DNA of 64,000 nucleotides from Pseudochrobactrum saccharolyticum (GCF_008801715.1 NZ_VZPG01000001.1:434001-498000); one strand, 5' to 3'. Shown: positions 29,088-39,285, counted from the stretch's first letter. Numbers and translations are program-made. The notes: generated by a model from the sequence alone, not told the origin.

Positions 29088-29780
29088 TTATTTCAAACTG
29101 TCACAGATACGGCTGATAATTTCCGTCACCCGCGGATTATCCAGACTGCGGCGCGCAGAAACCAGACAAGCCTGCGACTTCAGCATAATGCCGTCATCCA
29201 GAATTTTCAGCCTATTGGCTCGTAATGTCGAACCGGTCGACGTGATATCAACGATAATATCCGCAGAACCGGCAGCCGGGGCGCCTTCTGTTGCACCCAA
29301 GCTCTCAACAATACGGTAAACCTGAATACCGTGCTTCTGAGAGAAGAACTGCTGTGTCAGCCGCCAATATTTGGTGGCAATCCGCAAACGACGTCCATGA
29401 CGCTGACGGAAATCCGCAGCCACATCATCCAGATCGGCCATTGTCGCCACATCATGCCAGACTTCCGGCACGGCAACGATCACATCTGCATGACCAAAAC
29501 CAAGCTGCGTTTCAATCTGCACTTTTTCATCTGCACGCGCCAGCGTCTCACGGATCAGGTCTTCACCTGTTACACCGAGATCAACCGTCCCATAACCCAG
29601 TTCACGGGCAATTTCTGACGCAGAGAGAAACAGAATATCCACATCATCCACGCCTTCAATACGGGCGCGGTAATTGCGGTCATCTTCTGGCAGCACCACA
29701 TGCAATCCGGCCTTCGCCATCACTGCAATTGTCTGCTCTTTCAGACGGCCTTTGGAAGGCAAAGCCAGTGTTACAGTCAT
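29088..29780 (-). CDS. hisG: ATP phosphoribosyltransferase, short catalytic subunit
   Basis: First enzyme of histidine biosynthesis, joining PRPP and ATP. The 230-aa length is the short HisG form that needs HisZ for activity. Landmarks are [45 protein letters not shown]. The frame extends to 29813, but the ATG at 29780 overlaps the hisZ stop (ATGA), fits the family start and indicates coupling. It is last in hisS-hisZ-hisG. Confidence 0.96.
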   Translation of the reverse strand: MTVTLALPSKGRLKEQTIAVMAKAGLHVVLPEDDRNYRARIEGVDDVDILFLSASEIARELGYGTVDLGVTGEDLIRETLARADEKVQIETQLGFGHADVIVAVPEVWHDVATMADLDDVAADFRQRHGRRLRIATKYWRLTQQFFSQKHGIQVYRIVESLGATEGAPAAGSADIIVDITSTGSTLRANRLKILDDGIMLKSQACLVSARRSLDNPRVTEIISRICDSLK

Positions 29781-30919
29781 GAGCGCGCTCCTGCCTGTGT
29801 TGCCTCGGCACATTTTTGTAAACGGTCGAGCCAGATGGAGAAACCAACACCGGAAATACGCTCTTTCGCGCCCAGCATTGTCAGCAAACGGTCATAACGC
29901 CCGCCACCGACAATCACACCGCAATCAGCATCGCGACTGGTAATTTCGTAAACCAGACCGGTATAATAATCGAGCGGACGGCCAAAACCTGCATCATAAG
30001 TGATGATGCCGAGATCAATACCAGCCTTACGCATTTCCTCAACGCGTTTGCCGAAGCTCTGCAATGCAGCGCCGAGATCAAGACCGTTTTGTTCAGCAAA
30101 TTCTGTCAGCTGTACAGTCGCCTGTTCCAGCGGTACACGGATGGACAGGAATGTCTTAAGCGCCGTCAGTACCCTATCTGCCAGCTGAACCGCAGCCAGT
30201 TGCTGCTTCTCCATCAGACGCCGTGCAATCTCAGAAGGACTACGGCCTGCGGCCGGTGAAATACCGGCAACCTGCATTTCCTGTGCAAGTGCAGTGACCA
30301 AAGCATCTTCGCCCTGTTCATCCACAATCTGACGCAAACGCTCAGGAATGACATTACCAAGACGCGGTGATGCCAAATCCTGCAAGGCCTGTTCCAGCAG
30401 TTCAGCACTACCAAAAGCACGCGCCAGCTTTTTCTGCCAGCCGCGTGGCAGGCCGAGAGATGCCAGAACAGCTTCAAACACAGACTGATCGCCGAGCAGC
30501 ACCTGCAATGACGCATTAAGAGCTGCCTGATGCACAGCATTCAACGCATCGCTCAGAGAGCGCGCATCGGAGGCCGGTTCATTATCGCCGCCAAGATCTT
30601 CGATACCGGCCTGATGAAAGCTGGTGCCGCCTTCACGACGCTGACGGAAAACCTCGCCAATATAAGAATAGCGCTTCGGCGTGGCTGCATTCAGCGCAAT
30701 ATGATTGCGACAGACCGGAATAGTAAATTCCGGACGCAGACACAGGCTGTCGCCATTTTCATTCTCGGTCAGGAAAATCCGGCTGCGCAGATCCTCACCG
30801 GCCATATCCAGAAACGGATCGGCCGGTTGCAGGATCGGAATATCAACAGCTTCACTCGACGTGGTTGCAAAATAAGACGCCAGATCAGCGGCAATATCTG
30901 CTGTTTGACGATTGCTCAT
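29777..30919 (-). CDS. hisZ: ATP phosphoribosyltransferase regulatory subunit
   Basis: HisRS paralogue that activates and allosterically controls short HisG. It keeps class II synthetase-like motifs ([25 protein letters not shown] and [16 protein letters not shown] [28 protein letters not shown]) but lacks a full aminoacylation site. Length of 380 aa is normal. It starts one nucleotide after the hisS stop and ends overlapping hisG, so the three genes form a tight operon. Confidence 0.94.
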   Translation of the reverse strand: MSNRQTADIAADLASYFATTSSEAVDIPILQPADPFLDMAGEDLRSRIFLTENENGDSLCLRPEFTIPVCRNHIALNAATPKRYSYIGEVFRQRREGGTSFHQAGIEDLGGDNEPASDARSLSDALNAVHQAALNASLQVLLGDQSVFEAVLASLGLPRGWQKKLARAFGSAELLEQALQDLASPRLGNVIPERLRQIVDEQGEDALVTALAQEMQVAGISPAAGRSPSEIARRLMEKQQLAAVQLADRVLTALKTFLSIRVPLEQATVQLTEFAEQNGLDLGAALQSFGKRVEEMRKAGIDLGIITYDAGFGRPLDYYTGLVYEITSRDADCGVIVGGGRYDRLLTMLGAKERISGVGFSIWLDRLQKCAEATQAGARS

Positions 30920-30920
30920 T

Positions 30921-32444
30921 TTACTTCGCCTGCCTGCTTAGTTCCTGCAAGCGATCCTCAGCCTGTTCAGCCAGAATACGCTTCACTTCCGCAACCAGAT
31001 CAGCTTCCTTGACAGTGATCTGCGCCGGACGGCTGGCGCGCCATTCCTCATTGCTTTCGATCTCACCGGAAAGACGTTTACCCTCGATCAAATCCTTAAT
31101 CTGGATTTCGCCATTGGCACGTTCATCACCGCCCTGAATAATCGCAAGCGGCGCATTGCGGCGGTCTGCATATTTCAGCTGATTACCGAATTTCTTCCAG
31201 TTGCCCTGATACATCTCAGCTCGGATACCGGCATCGCGCAGATCCTGTGTGAATTTCTGGTAGCGGCCAAGGTTTTCGGCATCACCGTCCATCACTGTAA
31301 TGACGACCGGTGCCATTGCATCTTCAGTGCCGAGCTTGCCGAGGTTTTTCAACGCAGTCATCAGACGGGAAACGCCGATGGAGAAACCCGTTGCCGGAAC
31401 CGGCTGACCACGGAAACGCGACACCAGACCATCGTAACGGCCACCGCCGCCAACAGAACCGAAGACGACTTTTTCACCCTTTTCATTGGTGACGTCGAAT
31501 TGCAGTTCGGCCTCATAAACAGGACCGGTGTAATATTCGAGACCACGCACAACGGACGGATCAATTTTGACGCGGCCGGCATAGCCGCCTGCATCAAATA
31601 AAATCTGCATCTGTGCGAGTTCTTCAACGCCTTCTGTGCCGCGGGCATTGCCTTCAACAACAGCACGCAAATTTGCGATGGTCTGCTGACCATCTTCCGC
31701 ACCCGCAGCAGTAAAGTCGAGCACTTTGGCAATTGCCGCGGCATCCAGTCCTGCACCTTTGGTAAAGTCGCCGGATTCATCACGGCGGCCCTCACCGAGC
31801 AGCAGTTTCACGCCCTCTTCGCCAAATTTGTCGAGCTTGTCGATGGCACGCAGCACATTGAGGCGGCGTCCGGCATTATCATCACCGGCCAGACCAATCG
31901 CCTCCAGAACACCGTCGAGAACCTTACGATTATTAACGCGGATCATATAATCACCGCGCTGAATGCCGAGACGCTCCAGCGTATCCGCTGCCATCATGCA
32001 CATTTCCGCATCGGCAGACACGCCCGGTGCACCAACAGTATCCGCATCAAACTGCATGAACTGGCGGAAACGGCCAGGGCCCGGCTTTTCATTGCGGAAT
32101 ACCCAGCCATTGCGATAGGTGCGGAATGGTAGCTGAATTTCATTGAAGTTTTCAGCCACATGACGCGCCAGCGGCGCAGTCAGATCATAGCGCAGCGACA
32201 ACCATTGTTCATCATCATCCTGAAGCGAGAACACGCCCTCATTCGGACGATCCTGATCCGGCAGGAATTTGCCCAGCGCATCAGTATATTCAACAAGCGG
32301 CGTTTCAATCGGATCAAAACCGTAACGCTCATAAACCTCACGGATTGTCGCCAGCATTTTCTCAGCAGCACGCAGATCATGAGGCTCACGGTCCACAAAG
32401 CCGCGCGGCAACCGCGCTTTCATCTTCTCCGCTTTATTTGCCAT
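30921..32444 (-). CDS. hisS: Histidyl-tRNA synthetase, alphaproteobacterial type
   Basis: Charges tRNA-His. Class II motifs are visible: [33 protein letters not shown] (motif 2), [10 protein letters not shown] and [16 protein letters not shown]. At 507 aa it is longer than the roughly 420-aa E. coli enzyme and its motif 2 loop differs, as in the divergent HisRS class of alphaproteobacteria that recognise tRNA-His without G-1. The tRNA-His in this window (43021-43097) has that unusual form. It heads the hisS-hisZ-hisG operon. Confidence 0.95.
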   Translation of the reverse strand: MANKAEKMKARLPRGFVDREPHDLRAAEKMLATIREVYERYGFDPIETPLVEYTDALGKFLPDQDRPNEGVFSLQDDDEQWLSLRYDLTAPLARHVAENFNEIQLPFRTYRNGWVFRNEKPGPGRFRQFMQFDADTVGAPGVSADAEMCMMAADTLERLGIQRGDYMIRVNNRKVLDGVLEAIGLAGDDNAGRRLNVLRAIDKLDKFGEEGVKLLLGEGRRDESGDFTKGAGLDAAAIAKVLDFTAAGAEDGQQTIANLRAVVEGNARGTEGVEELAQMQILFDAGGYAGRVKIDPSVVRGLEYYTGPVYEAELQFDVTNEKGEKVVFGSVGGGGRYDGLVSRFRGQPVPATGFSIGVSRLMTALKNLGKLGTEDAMAPVVITVMDGDAENLGRYQKFTQDLRDAGIRAEMYQGNWKKFGNQLKYADRRNAPLAIIQGGDERANGEIQIKDLIEGKRLSGEIESNEEWRASRPAQITVKEADLVAEVKRILAEQAEDRLQELSRQAK

Positions 32445-32567
32445 GATACTGATCCGCTAAACTTGAGTTATCTTGAAGATTAAATGCCTTAATATCCTTG
32501 AAAGGCGCGTATGTTTCCTAACCGATCAGTTTGCATGCGGCAAGAGCAAGATCCGCGCAGAAACATA

Positions 32568-33218
32568 TTATGCTGGCCGCACAAAATCCTGCCGCAAGCG
32601 CTCAATCACCGGGCGGCAATAGCAGCCCTCCAGATGATCATTCACCAGTCCCATCGCCTGCATAAAAGCATAGACTGTCGTCGGGCCGACAAATGACCAG
32701 CCGTGCTTCTTCAGATCCTTGCTGATACGGGTAGAAATCTCGGTTAAAGGGTTCGCTTTATAGGCCGCCAGATCAAACCGTGCCGGCCGGTCTTTCGGCT
32801 GCGGCTCAAAGCTCCAGAAATAAGCGGCCAGCGAGCCCTTCTCGGCAATCAGATCAATCGCACGACCTGCATTATTAATCGCTGATTTGATCTTGCCGCG
32901 GTGGCGTACAATGCCCTTATCCTGCATCAGACGCTCAACATCTTCCTCAGTAAACTGCGTCATTTTATGAAAATCGAACTCTGCAAAAGCACGGCGAAAA
33001 TTTTCACGCTTACGCAGAATTGTCAGCCATGACAGGCCGGACTGAAAGCCCTCCAGACAGATTTTCTCGAAAAGACGACGATCATTATCAACCGGAAATC
33101 CCCATTCCGTATCATGGTAAAGCAGATAATCCGGCAAACCGCCATGCCAACCACAGCGCACACGCCCGTCTTCCCCCAAATGCAATCCTGCTTCCAGAAC
33201 CGGTATATCCTGCACCAT
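32568..33218 (-). CDS. tag: DNA-3-methyladenine glycosylase I
   Basis: Base-excision repair glycosylase removing 3-methyladenine from DNA. The Tag zinc site is recognisable: Cys22 in RCGWHGG, the YHDTEWG His, and the C-terminal DHLEGCYC. Substrate-pocket residues lie in LEGFQSGLSWLTILRKRENFR (around 70-90) and GWSFVGPTTVYAFMQAMGLVNDH. 216 aa, with about 25 extra N-terminal residues before the usual RCxW start. The ATG at 33218 is the only good start. Monocistronic by spacing. Confidence 0.93.
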   Translation of the reverse strand: MVQDIPVLEAGLHLGEDGRVRCGWHGGLPDYLLYHDTEWGFPVDNDRRLFEKICLEGFQSGLSWLTILRKRENFRRAFAEFDFHKMTQFTEEDVERLMQDKGIVRHRGKIKSAINNAGRAIDLIAEKGSLAAYFWSFEPQPKDRPARFDLAAYKANPLTEISTRISKDLKKHGWSFVGPTTVYAFMQAMGLVNDHLEGCYCRPVIERLRQDFVRPA

Positions 33219-33521
33219 TTTTCACCCGTACCATCTCTGCCCAAACCAACGAGTCTCTCTATAGCATATTTCATTTGACATGGAACAAAAAAAGAACATA
33301 TCTTCTGTTTCAAGACAGAAAGCAACCGCGAAACCCAACTCAGAATATTTACCTGCTGATAACCAAAAGAGAAAGTTTTCACCGCATTTGCGCATCCGCA
33401 AGGCAGTGATTCACCTTTTCAAAAGGGTCAGGCATCACAGTCGAAGCAAAGGAATCTGCATGTCTCGCCTGCTGAACAGTGCATCACAGTTTCAGGCATG
33501 ACTTCAACACAGGACGATCTG
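33219..33521. other. Divergent intergenic region tag / L,D-transpeptidase
   Basis: Contains the promoters of two divergent genes. Nothing else recognised. Confidence 0.35.
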
Positions 33522-34355
33522 ATGAAACCACGTCATCTGCTGCTGATCGCATCCATTGCTGCTTTTGCCCTGTCCGCCATTTCAGCTGGCGGAGCATTTG
33601 CCAATGACCGTTATGCCACACCGCCGCCTCTGGTTCTCAGCCCTGATCTGAGTGCGCCCTGGGTCACTCAATTGCAGCCGCAGCGTTATGCCACCCAGCT
33701 TGCGCCATCAAAGCCGCGTATCTACCGCAATAGCGGATCACAAGGCATTCAGGCACCGGCGCAACGCTCCGCTACACGCCAGCAAGCACGCACAAAGCAG
33801 GATAAAGCCCTGCAACGGAATACAACCTATCAGCAGGGTTCATTCATCCGCACCAGCGCGACAGCACCGCAAAATCCTGCAAAGGCTGCGGGCGGTATGA
33901 ACCCGATCTATTTGCCGCAGGAAGTTGATTACTCAGCCTCCCATAAGTCCGGAACAATCGTGATCGATACGAAAAACAAGTTTCTGTATCTTGTCGGAGA
34001 TAATGGCAAAGCCCGCCGCTACGGCGTAGGTGTCGGTAAAGAAGGTTTCAGCTGGAAAGGTACAGAAACCGTGAGCCGCAAGGCCGAATGGCCGACATGG
34101 CATCCGCCGAAAGAAATGATTGCCCGCGAGCGCAAGAAAGGCCGCATTCTTCCTGTCCGTATGGAAGGCGGCATTGCCAATCCGCTCGGCGCACGTGCGC
34201 TGTATTTAGGCAATACGCTCTATCGTATTCACGGCACCAATGCGCCATCTACCATCGGGCGTGCAGTATCCTCCGGCTGCATTCGCATGCGCAATCAGGA
34301 TGTGGAAGACCTCTACGAACGGGTGCCGGTGGGCACGAAAGTCGTCGTTCTCTGA
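33522..34355 (+). CDS. L,D-transpeptidase (YkuD domain), exported
   Basis: Periplasmic cysteine transpeptidase acting on peptidoglycan, forming 3-3 crosslinks or attaching outer-membrane proteins. ATG 33522 with AGGA 7 nt upstream gives a signal peptide ending GGAFA (residue 27). A Gln/Thr/Arg-rich linker follows, then the YkuD domain from about residue 140 (SGTIVIDTKNKFLYLVG). The catalytic motif is complete: HGTNAPSTIGRAVSSGCIRM, with the nucleophile Cys near 255. The ATG at 33498 would add an unlikely eight residues. In Brucella and Agrobacterium several such enzymes exist, and this one cannot be matched to a particular paralogue. Confidence 0.88.
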   Translation: MKPRHLLLIASIAAFALSAISAGGAFANDRYATPPPLVLSPDLSAPWVTQLQPQRYATQLAPSKPRIYRNSGSQGIQAPAQRSATRQQARTKQDKALQRNTTYQQGSFIRTSATAPQNPAKAAGGMNPIYLPQEVDYSASHKSGTIVIDTKNKFLYLVGDNGKARRYGVGVGKEGFSWKGTETVSRKAEWPTWHPPKEMIARERKKGRILPVRMEGGIANPLGARALYLGNTLYRIHGTNAPSTIGRAVSSGCIRMRNQDVEDLYERVPVGTKVVVL

Positions 34356-34404
34356 GTCTACCCTGAAGAGCAGAATAGGATTTCTGTTTAAACGCCTCAC
34401 AACC

Positions 34405-34439
34405 AAAAGCCCTGCATCAGACACTGATGCAGGGCTTTT
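34405..34439 (+). terminator. Rho-independent terminator after the L,D-transpeptidase
   Basis: AAAAGCCCTGCATCAG and CTGATGCAGGGCTTTT form a 16-bp perfect stem with an ACA loop. Confidence 0.93.
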
Positions 34440-34703
34440 CTATTCATCGCATGGCAAGCTGCGGTTTTATTCACATATCGCCACCGGCAGCCTGTCGAGC
34501 ATTGCACACGCAAAAAGGAATCTGTCCGGCAACAGACAGGCTTGTGAAAAACCACCCCCAAGAATTTATCGCTTTTGACATAAGCCGGTCTTGCAAAAAC
34601 TGTAAGAACTGATTCAAGATTGCGTTCTGCAAAGTGCTTCGCCGGTTTATCCCAAACAATGCGATGAAATTACCGGCGCAAAAAACAGAAAAGGAATAAG
34701 GAC
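34440..34703. other. Upstream region of the aldo/keto reductase
   Basis: Presumed promoter region. AAGGAATAAGGAC directly before ATG 34704 is the ribosome site. No further gene seen. Confidence 0.35.
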
Positions 34704-35528
34704 ATGACCGTAGCTGCGATCAAACTGAACGACGGCAACTCCATTCCGCAACTGGGTTTCGGTGTATGGCAGGTCAGCGATGAAGAAGCCGTCGCCAGTG
34801 TGACAACCGCGCTTGAAACCGGCTACCGTCACATTGATACCGCCGCAATTTACAAGAATGAAAAAGGTGTCGGTCAGGCAATTCGTAATTCCGGCATCGC
34901 ACGTCAGGATATTTTTCTGACAACGAAAGTCTGGAATGACGATCAGGGTTATGATTCCACCCTGAAAGCTTTTGATGCTTCGGCTGAGCGCCTCGGTACA
35001 GATTATTTTGATCTTTATCTCATTCACTGGCCAATGCCGAACAAAGATAAATTTCTTGATACATGGCGTGCACTCATCAAATTACGTGAAGAAGGCCGTG
35101 TGAAATCAATCGGCGTTTCCAATTTCCGCACAGCTGATCTGCAACGCATCCTGCGTGAAACAGATGTTGTGCCAGCCATCAACCAGATCGAGCTGCACCC
35201 TTATTTCCAGCAGGATAATCTGCGCCAGTTCCACCAGCAGCATAATATCGCTACAGAAGCATGGAGCCCGCTCGGACAGGGTAAAATTCTGGACAATCCG
35301 GTTTTGAAAGCCATTGCCGCCAATCACGGCAAATCTGTCGCTCAGGTCATTCTGCGCTGGCATCTGGATATCGGCAATGTTGTCATTCCGAAATCAGTCA
35401 CCCCTGCCCGTATTAAAGAAAATTTTGAAGTCACAGATTTCAAGCTTCTGGGTATCGAGCATGACGAGATCAACAAGCTGGATGCTTCTGACGGACGTAT
35501 CGGACCTGATCCGACAACCTTCGGTTAA
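34704..35528 (+). CDS. Aldo/keto reductase (2,5-diketo-D-gluconate reductase-like)
   Basis: NADPH-dependent reductase with the AKR barrel. The catalytic tetrad is complete: Asp45 and Tyr50 (HIDTAAIYKNE), Lys75 (TTKVW), His108 (YLIHWP). Cofactor-site features are GVSNF, NQIELHPYFQQ and VIPKSVTPARIKENFEV. At 274 aa it belongs to the short AKR5-like bacterial group; aldehyde or keto-sugar substrates are likely but not determined. Good ribosome site (AAGGA). A hairpin terminator follows about 45 bp after the stop. Confidence 0.9.
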   Translation: MTVAAIKLNDGNSIPQLGFGVWQVSDEEAVASVTTALETGYRHIDTAAIYKNEKGVGQAIRNSGIARQDIFLTTKVWNDDQGYDSTLKAFDASAERLGTDYFDLYLIHWPMPNKDKFLDTWRALIKLREEGRVKSIGVSNFRTADLQRILRETDVVPAINQIELHPYFQQDNLRQFHQQHNIATEAWSPLGQGKILDNPVLKAIAANHGKSVAQVILRWHLDIGNVVIPKSVTPARIKENFEVTDFKLLGIEHDEINKLDASDGRIGPDPTTFG

Positions 35529-35573
35529 TCTGTCATTTCGAAATATATTTTTCAAAAAATTTTCTTAATTATC

Positions 35574-35607
35574 AAAGCACTCGTATAAATTATACGAGTG
35601 CTTTATT
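35574..35607 (+). terminator. Rho-independent terminator after the aldo/keto reductase
   Basis: AAAGCACTCGTATAA and TTATACGAGTGCTTT form a 15-bp perfect stem followed by ATTTT. Confidence 0.85.
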
Positions 35608-35998
35608 TTAACATGAATAAATCAACAAAAAATCTGATGGTGTCAAACTATTGATTTTATTTTTACTGAAAAATTAAATTAAAATATAAATATTTATCAA
35701 ATTAATTAAATTTATAAATACAAAACGACATAAAATTAATTAACCAATACATCAAAATTGCAACTAATATTCACCACCACCCTTTTTATTACCTGCATTT
35801 TATTGCAGTATCCATTTATGGTTTTTTTCATATGATGAGTTATAAATTTCCAATAGAGAAAGGACGATTTTTTTCCGCCTGTTAATTTATTATATTTCCG
35901 GTTTTTTCTGAAATCAGATTATGAAAATTCCATGCAATTTTAAGAATTAAAACAGAGCCAAGTATAAATATATTTTATTCAATTTTTTAAGGTGAAAA
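35608..35998. other. Exceptionally A+T-rich gene-free island
   Basis: G+C falls to roughly 12-15% in two 60-bp blocks counted (35641-35760), far below the flanking genes. All frames are broken by stops. A 12-codon frame after 35614 (MNKSTKNLM...) may be chance. It leads directly into a small XRE gene, whose ribosome site AAGGTG is at its end. Confidence 0.6.
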
Positions 35999-36220
35999 AT
36001 GTCAATTGTTGTCAATCTTGATGTTGTTTTAGCACGTAAAAAAATCCGCTCACGCCAGCTGGCGGCCGATATAGGCATTACGAAACCCAATGTATCCCTG
36101 CTCAAATCCGGCAAAGTGCGTGGCATACGCTTTGAAACACTGGCAAAAATCTGCCGTGTCCTTGAATGCCAGCCAGGCGATATTCTTGAATATCGCGATG
36201 AGGTTCGTACCCCGCATTAA
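35999..36220 (+). CDS. Small XRE/Cro-CI family regulator (YozG-like)
   Basis: 73-aa protein made almost entirely of one helix-turn-helix: VLARKKIRSRQLAADIGITKPNVSLLKSGKVRGIRFETLAKICRVLECQPGDILEYR (about 9-65). This is the compact YozG-type architecture, in which such regulators usually sit next to a DUF2975 membrane protein. No such partner is present here. The AAGGTG ribosome site is good. G+C of the gene is close to the genome average while its upstream region is extremely A+T-rich, suggesting an acquired or rearranged locus. Target unknown; a terminator follows. Confidence 0.8.
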   Translation: MSIVVNLDVVLARKKIRSRQLAADIGITKPNVSLLKSGKVRGIRFETLAKICRVLECQPGDILEYRDEVRTPH

Positions 36221-36269
36221 TGCAACCGGCGACTGACCACATATAGGACAGTTTAAAAATCAGACACAC

Positions 36270-36306
36270 AAAAGCCGCGCGATCAGTGACCAGCGCGGCT
36301 TTTTTA
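36270..36306 (+). terminator. Rho-independent terminator after the XRE gene
   Basis: AAAAGCCGCGC and GCGCGGCTTTT with a loop of about 12 nt and a T-run. It may also serve the minus-strand small gene at 36355. Confidence 0.88.
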
Positions 36307-36354
36307 TAAGAAACCAATATTTCCCGTCAGAGAAACATCAGCTGATCCTGATTA

Positions 36355-36495
36355 TTAATGATGGAAAGACGAAATGCCGTATCCGTCATTTGCAACTGCG
36401 CTGCCGCCGGTTTCAACGGAGAGCAGGCCCAATCCGGTAAACAGGATTGCAGACAACATAAGGACGGTCAGGAGCGTGGCGCTCTTTGCGGACAT
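36355..36495 (-). CDS. 46-aa predicted membrane or secreted peptide
   Basis: Short gene found by reading the minus strand: ATG at 36495, stop TAA at 36355-36357. GGGAG lies about 10 nt upstream as ribosome site. The product starts MSAKSATLLTVLMLSAILF, giving one strong hydrophobic helix (about 6-25), then a short polar tail SVETGGSAVANDGYGISSFHH. The helix could be a membrane anchor or a signal peptide with cleavage after AVA. No family recognised. It converges on the XRE-gene terminator (36270-36306). Being short it may be spurious, but hydrophobic pattern and ribosome site favour a real gene. Confidence 0.55.
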   Translation of the reverse strand: MSAKSATLLTVLMLSAILFTGLGLLSVETGGSAVANDGYGISSFHH

Positions 36496-36969
36496 GGAAA
36501 CAAGTCTCCCGGAAGCGGACTAAATTCAGCATGAACCGGCACATTGCATAAAGATGCACACGGACTCAGCATTGTTGAAAGGTGCTTCCAGATATAAGCA
36601 GCCGATCTTAACAGCAATAAAACATGCGCAAGATACACGCTAAAAACACATACAAAAATCAGTTTGATTTTCATTGTGGCAGATCAGCAACTGAAACGGC
36701 TCTGTGCAGTGTAAAAACCCGATCTCACTCAATCAAATAGTAACCATAGATCTTTACGCATAAGCAAAATACGCCGCCCAAGCTCCAAATTTCCGGCTGA
36801 TCCACCGCAGTGAGTCTCTGTGACAAGCGCAATGACAGTGCCACAAATGGCCACTGCATTTCCTTTACCGAGGATTTCTCCGTCTATTTTGCTGCTCTGT
36901 TTTTAACATCAAGGTTACAGCGCTCTTTATCACTTGACCTGCCAGCCTTCTCTCTGCCATCCGTAGCCG
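36496..36969. other. Intergenic region upstream of rsmE
   Basis: About 470 bp holding promoters for the small peptide (minus) and rsmE (plus). Scattered short frames lack ribosome sites; no RNA gene or strong hairpin seen. Confidence 0.35.
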
Positions 36970-37707
36970 ATGCGCGCAAATTACAGAATGCAACGACTGC
37001 TTATTGACCTTCCCCTGCAACCGGATCACCTCATAGAAGCTCCGGCTGATATGGCACATTACCTGCTCAATGTTCTGCGCATGCGGGACGGCGATAAGAT
37101 TTTGCTGTTCAACGGGCGGGATGGTGAATGGCTCGCACATATAGAGCAAACGGGCAAAAAACGCGTCTCTCTGCACCCTGCCGAGCAGACACGTCCACAG
37201 CCGCTGGCATCTGATTTTCATTATTGTTTTGCCCCGCTGAAAACCGGCCGCATGGATTATATTATACAGAAAGCCGTGGAAATGGGCGCTTCCGTCTTAC
37301 AGCCGGTTATCACCCAGCATTGCCAGATGCCCAAGCTCAACAGCGAGCGGATGCAGGCTAATATGCGTGAAGCCGCAGAACAATGCGGAATTCTCATCCT
37401 GCCGGAATACAGGGAGCCGTTGCGCTTTGATAAATTCATGGAGCAATGGGATGAGGCACGCGCGCTGATATTCTGTGACGAGGCTGCCGAAGGCAACAAT
37501 CCTCTGCCATTATTGACCAGCCTGAAAGGCAAGCCTGCCGGTGTTTTCATTGGCCCTGAAGGCGGCTTTTCAGAAGATGAACGTCAATATTTACATAAGC
37601 AGGATTTTGTGACAGCGATTCCGCTTGGCCCCAGAATTTTACGCGCTGATACCGCTGCGGTAGCAGCCATGGCTGTGATTCAGGCAAGTATCGGCGATTG
37701 GCAGTAG
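36970..37707 (+). CDS. rsmE: 16S rRNA (uracil1498-N3)-methyltransferase
   Basis: SPOUT-fold methyltransferase modifying U1498 of 16S rRNA. N-terminal PUA-like part (MRANYRMQRLLIDLP, HYLLNVLRMRDGDKI), then the SPOUT domain with YIIQKAVEMGASVLQPV, the SAM-knot motifs FIGPEGGFSEDE and LGPRILRADTAAVAAM. 245 aa, normal length. ATG 36988 (MQRLLID) is an alternative start. Followed by gshA 205 bp downstream on the same strand, the order known from Brucellaceae. Confidence 0.93.
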   Translation: MRANYRMQRLLIDLPLQPDHLIEAPADMAHYLLNVLRMRDGDKILLFNGRDGEWLAHIEQTGKKRVSLHPAEQTRPQPLASDFHYCFAPLKTGRMDYIIQKAVEMGASVLQPVITQHCQMPKLNSERMQANMREAAEQCGILILPEYREPLRFDKFMEQWDEARALIFCDEAAEGNNPLPLLTSLKGKPAGVFIGPEGGFSEDERQYLHKQDFVTAIPLGPRILRADTAAVAAMAVIQASIGDWQ

Positions 37708-37911
37708 TCCTGTTATTTTATCCACCACTCACTGCATAATTCCGGCAATAGCGCATTTTTTTCAGGGTTCTTCGCAACAGGACAAGGCTCAATTACGCGT
37801 CCTGTTATTATTCCAAATAATTATGCCCAATAATTCCACTTGCGTGTTGGATAAAAAAACGCCAATCACATATATGAATAGTGACAACTACAAAATAGGG
37901 TAATGCAAAGC

Positions 37912-39285
37912 ATGGCTCGGGATACCACAGACGAAACAGCCATTTCCGGCATTGAGGAACTGGCTGAATATCTCGCAGAAGGCTGTAAGCCACAGGACAA
38001 ATGGCGCATCGGCACTGAGCATGAGAAATTTCCCTATTATATCAAAGATAACAGCCCTGTTCCCTATGAGGGCACGCAAGGCATCCGCGCCATTCTGGAA
38101 GCGATGCAGCAGCGTCTTGGTTGGGATCCGATTATCGACGAAGGCAAACTGATCGGGCTGGTCAGCCCGCAGGGTCAGGGTGCAATTTCTCTGGAACCCG
38201 GCGGCCAGTTTGAGCTCTCCGGCGCACCGCTGCAGACCATTCATCAGACCTATGCGGAAGCCAGTCAGCATCTGAAAGATGTGCAGACAATTGCGGCACC
38301 GCTTGGCATCCGTTTCCTTGGTATGGGCGGCAGTCCGAAATGGACGCGTGCTGAAACGCCGGTTATGCCGAAATCCCGCTATGCCATTATGACAGCCTAT
38401 ATGCCTAAAGTCGGCAGTCAGGGGCTGGATATGATGTATCGCACCTCGACCATTCAGGTGAATCTCGACTTCGGTTCTGAAACGGATATGCGGCACAAGA
38501 TGCAGGTCAGCATGAAACTGCAATCTGTCGCGACTGCGCTTTTTGCCTCCTCGCCATTCACGGAAGGCAAAACCAACGGCCTGCAATCATGGCGCTCAGA
38601 CATCTGGCGCGACACGGATAACAGACGTGCGGGTGTCCTGCCATTCGTGTTCTCAGAGCGCTTCGGCTTTGCTGATTATGTAGACTGGGCGCTGGATGTG
38701 CCGATGTATTTCATCATGCGCGGCGGCCACTATATTGACTGCACGCATATTACATTCCGCCAGTTTCTGAACGGCGCAATGAAGGATCATCCAACTGCCG
38801 GACAGCCTAATATGGGCGACTGGGCGAACCATATTTCCACACTGTTTCCGGAAGTCCGCCTTAAGCGTTTCCTCGAAATGCGTGGTGCTGACGGTGGCCC
38901 GCTGTCCCATATTGCAGCACTTTCCGCTTTCTGGGTTGGCCTGCTCTATGATCAGGATGCACTGAATGCGGCACTGGATCTGACAAAGGACTGGGATTTC
39001 GAGCAAGTGGTTGCAATGCGTAACGCTGTGCCAGCAAGCGGCCTTGCCACGCCATTCGGCAAGGGCAAAGTCGCAGATATTGCCGCACAGGCAGTCGCAA
39101 TCGCGTCTCAGGGCCTTAAGAACCGTAAAAATACGGATGAAAACGGTCGCGACGAGAGTATCTATGTTGAACCGCTGGAAGCTATTGCCAAATCAGGAAA
39201 ACCATTGGCAGAGGTAATGCTGTCTCACTTTGACAGCGACTGGAACCAGTCTGTCGAGCCGGTTTTTAAAACCTATTCCTACTAG
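37912..39285 (+). CDS. gshA: Glutamate-cysteine ligase
   Basis: First enzyme of glutathione synthesis, of the plant/alphaproteobacterial type. Landmarks are WRIGTEHEKFPY (about 31-42), ISLEPGGQFELSGAP, GSPKWTRAETPVMPK, MYRTSTIQVNLDF and FVFSERFGFADYVDWAL. The start at ATG 37912 (MARDTTDE) fits the family and the upstream AGGG spacing; an in-frame ATG at 37903 lies too close to that site. Length of 457 aa is normal and it ends FKTYSY. The TAG stop codon is the first base triplet of a dispersed repeat (TAGAGCGCC...). Confidence 0.95.
   Translation: MARDTTDETAISGIEELAEYLAEGCKPQDKWRIGTEHEKFPYYIKDNSPVPYEGTQGIRAILEAMQQRLGWDPIIDEGKLIGLVSPQGQGAISLEPGGQFELSGAPLQTIHQTYAEASQHLKDVQTIAAPLGIRFLGMGGSPKWTRAETPVMPKSRYAIMTAYMPKVGSQGLDMMYRTSTIQVNLDFGSETDMRHKMQVSMKLQSVATALFASSPFTEGKTNGLQSWRSDIWRDTDNRRAGVLPFVFSERFGFADYVDWALDVPMYFIMRGGHYIDCTHITFRQFLNGAMKDHPTAGQPNMGDWANHISTLFPEVRLKRFLEMRGADGGPLSHIAALSAFWVGLLYDQDALNAALDLTKDWDFEQVVAMRNAVPASGLATPFGKGKVADIAAQAVAIASQGLKNRKNTDENGRDESIYVEPLEAIAKSGKPLAEVMLSHFDSDWNQSVEPVFKTYSY

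Noticed and set aside
35614..35652. A 12-codon frame MNKSTKNLM... as a remnant of a lost DUF2975 partner
   Set aside because: Too short to support homology; only the expected gene arrangement suggests it.
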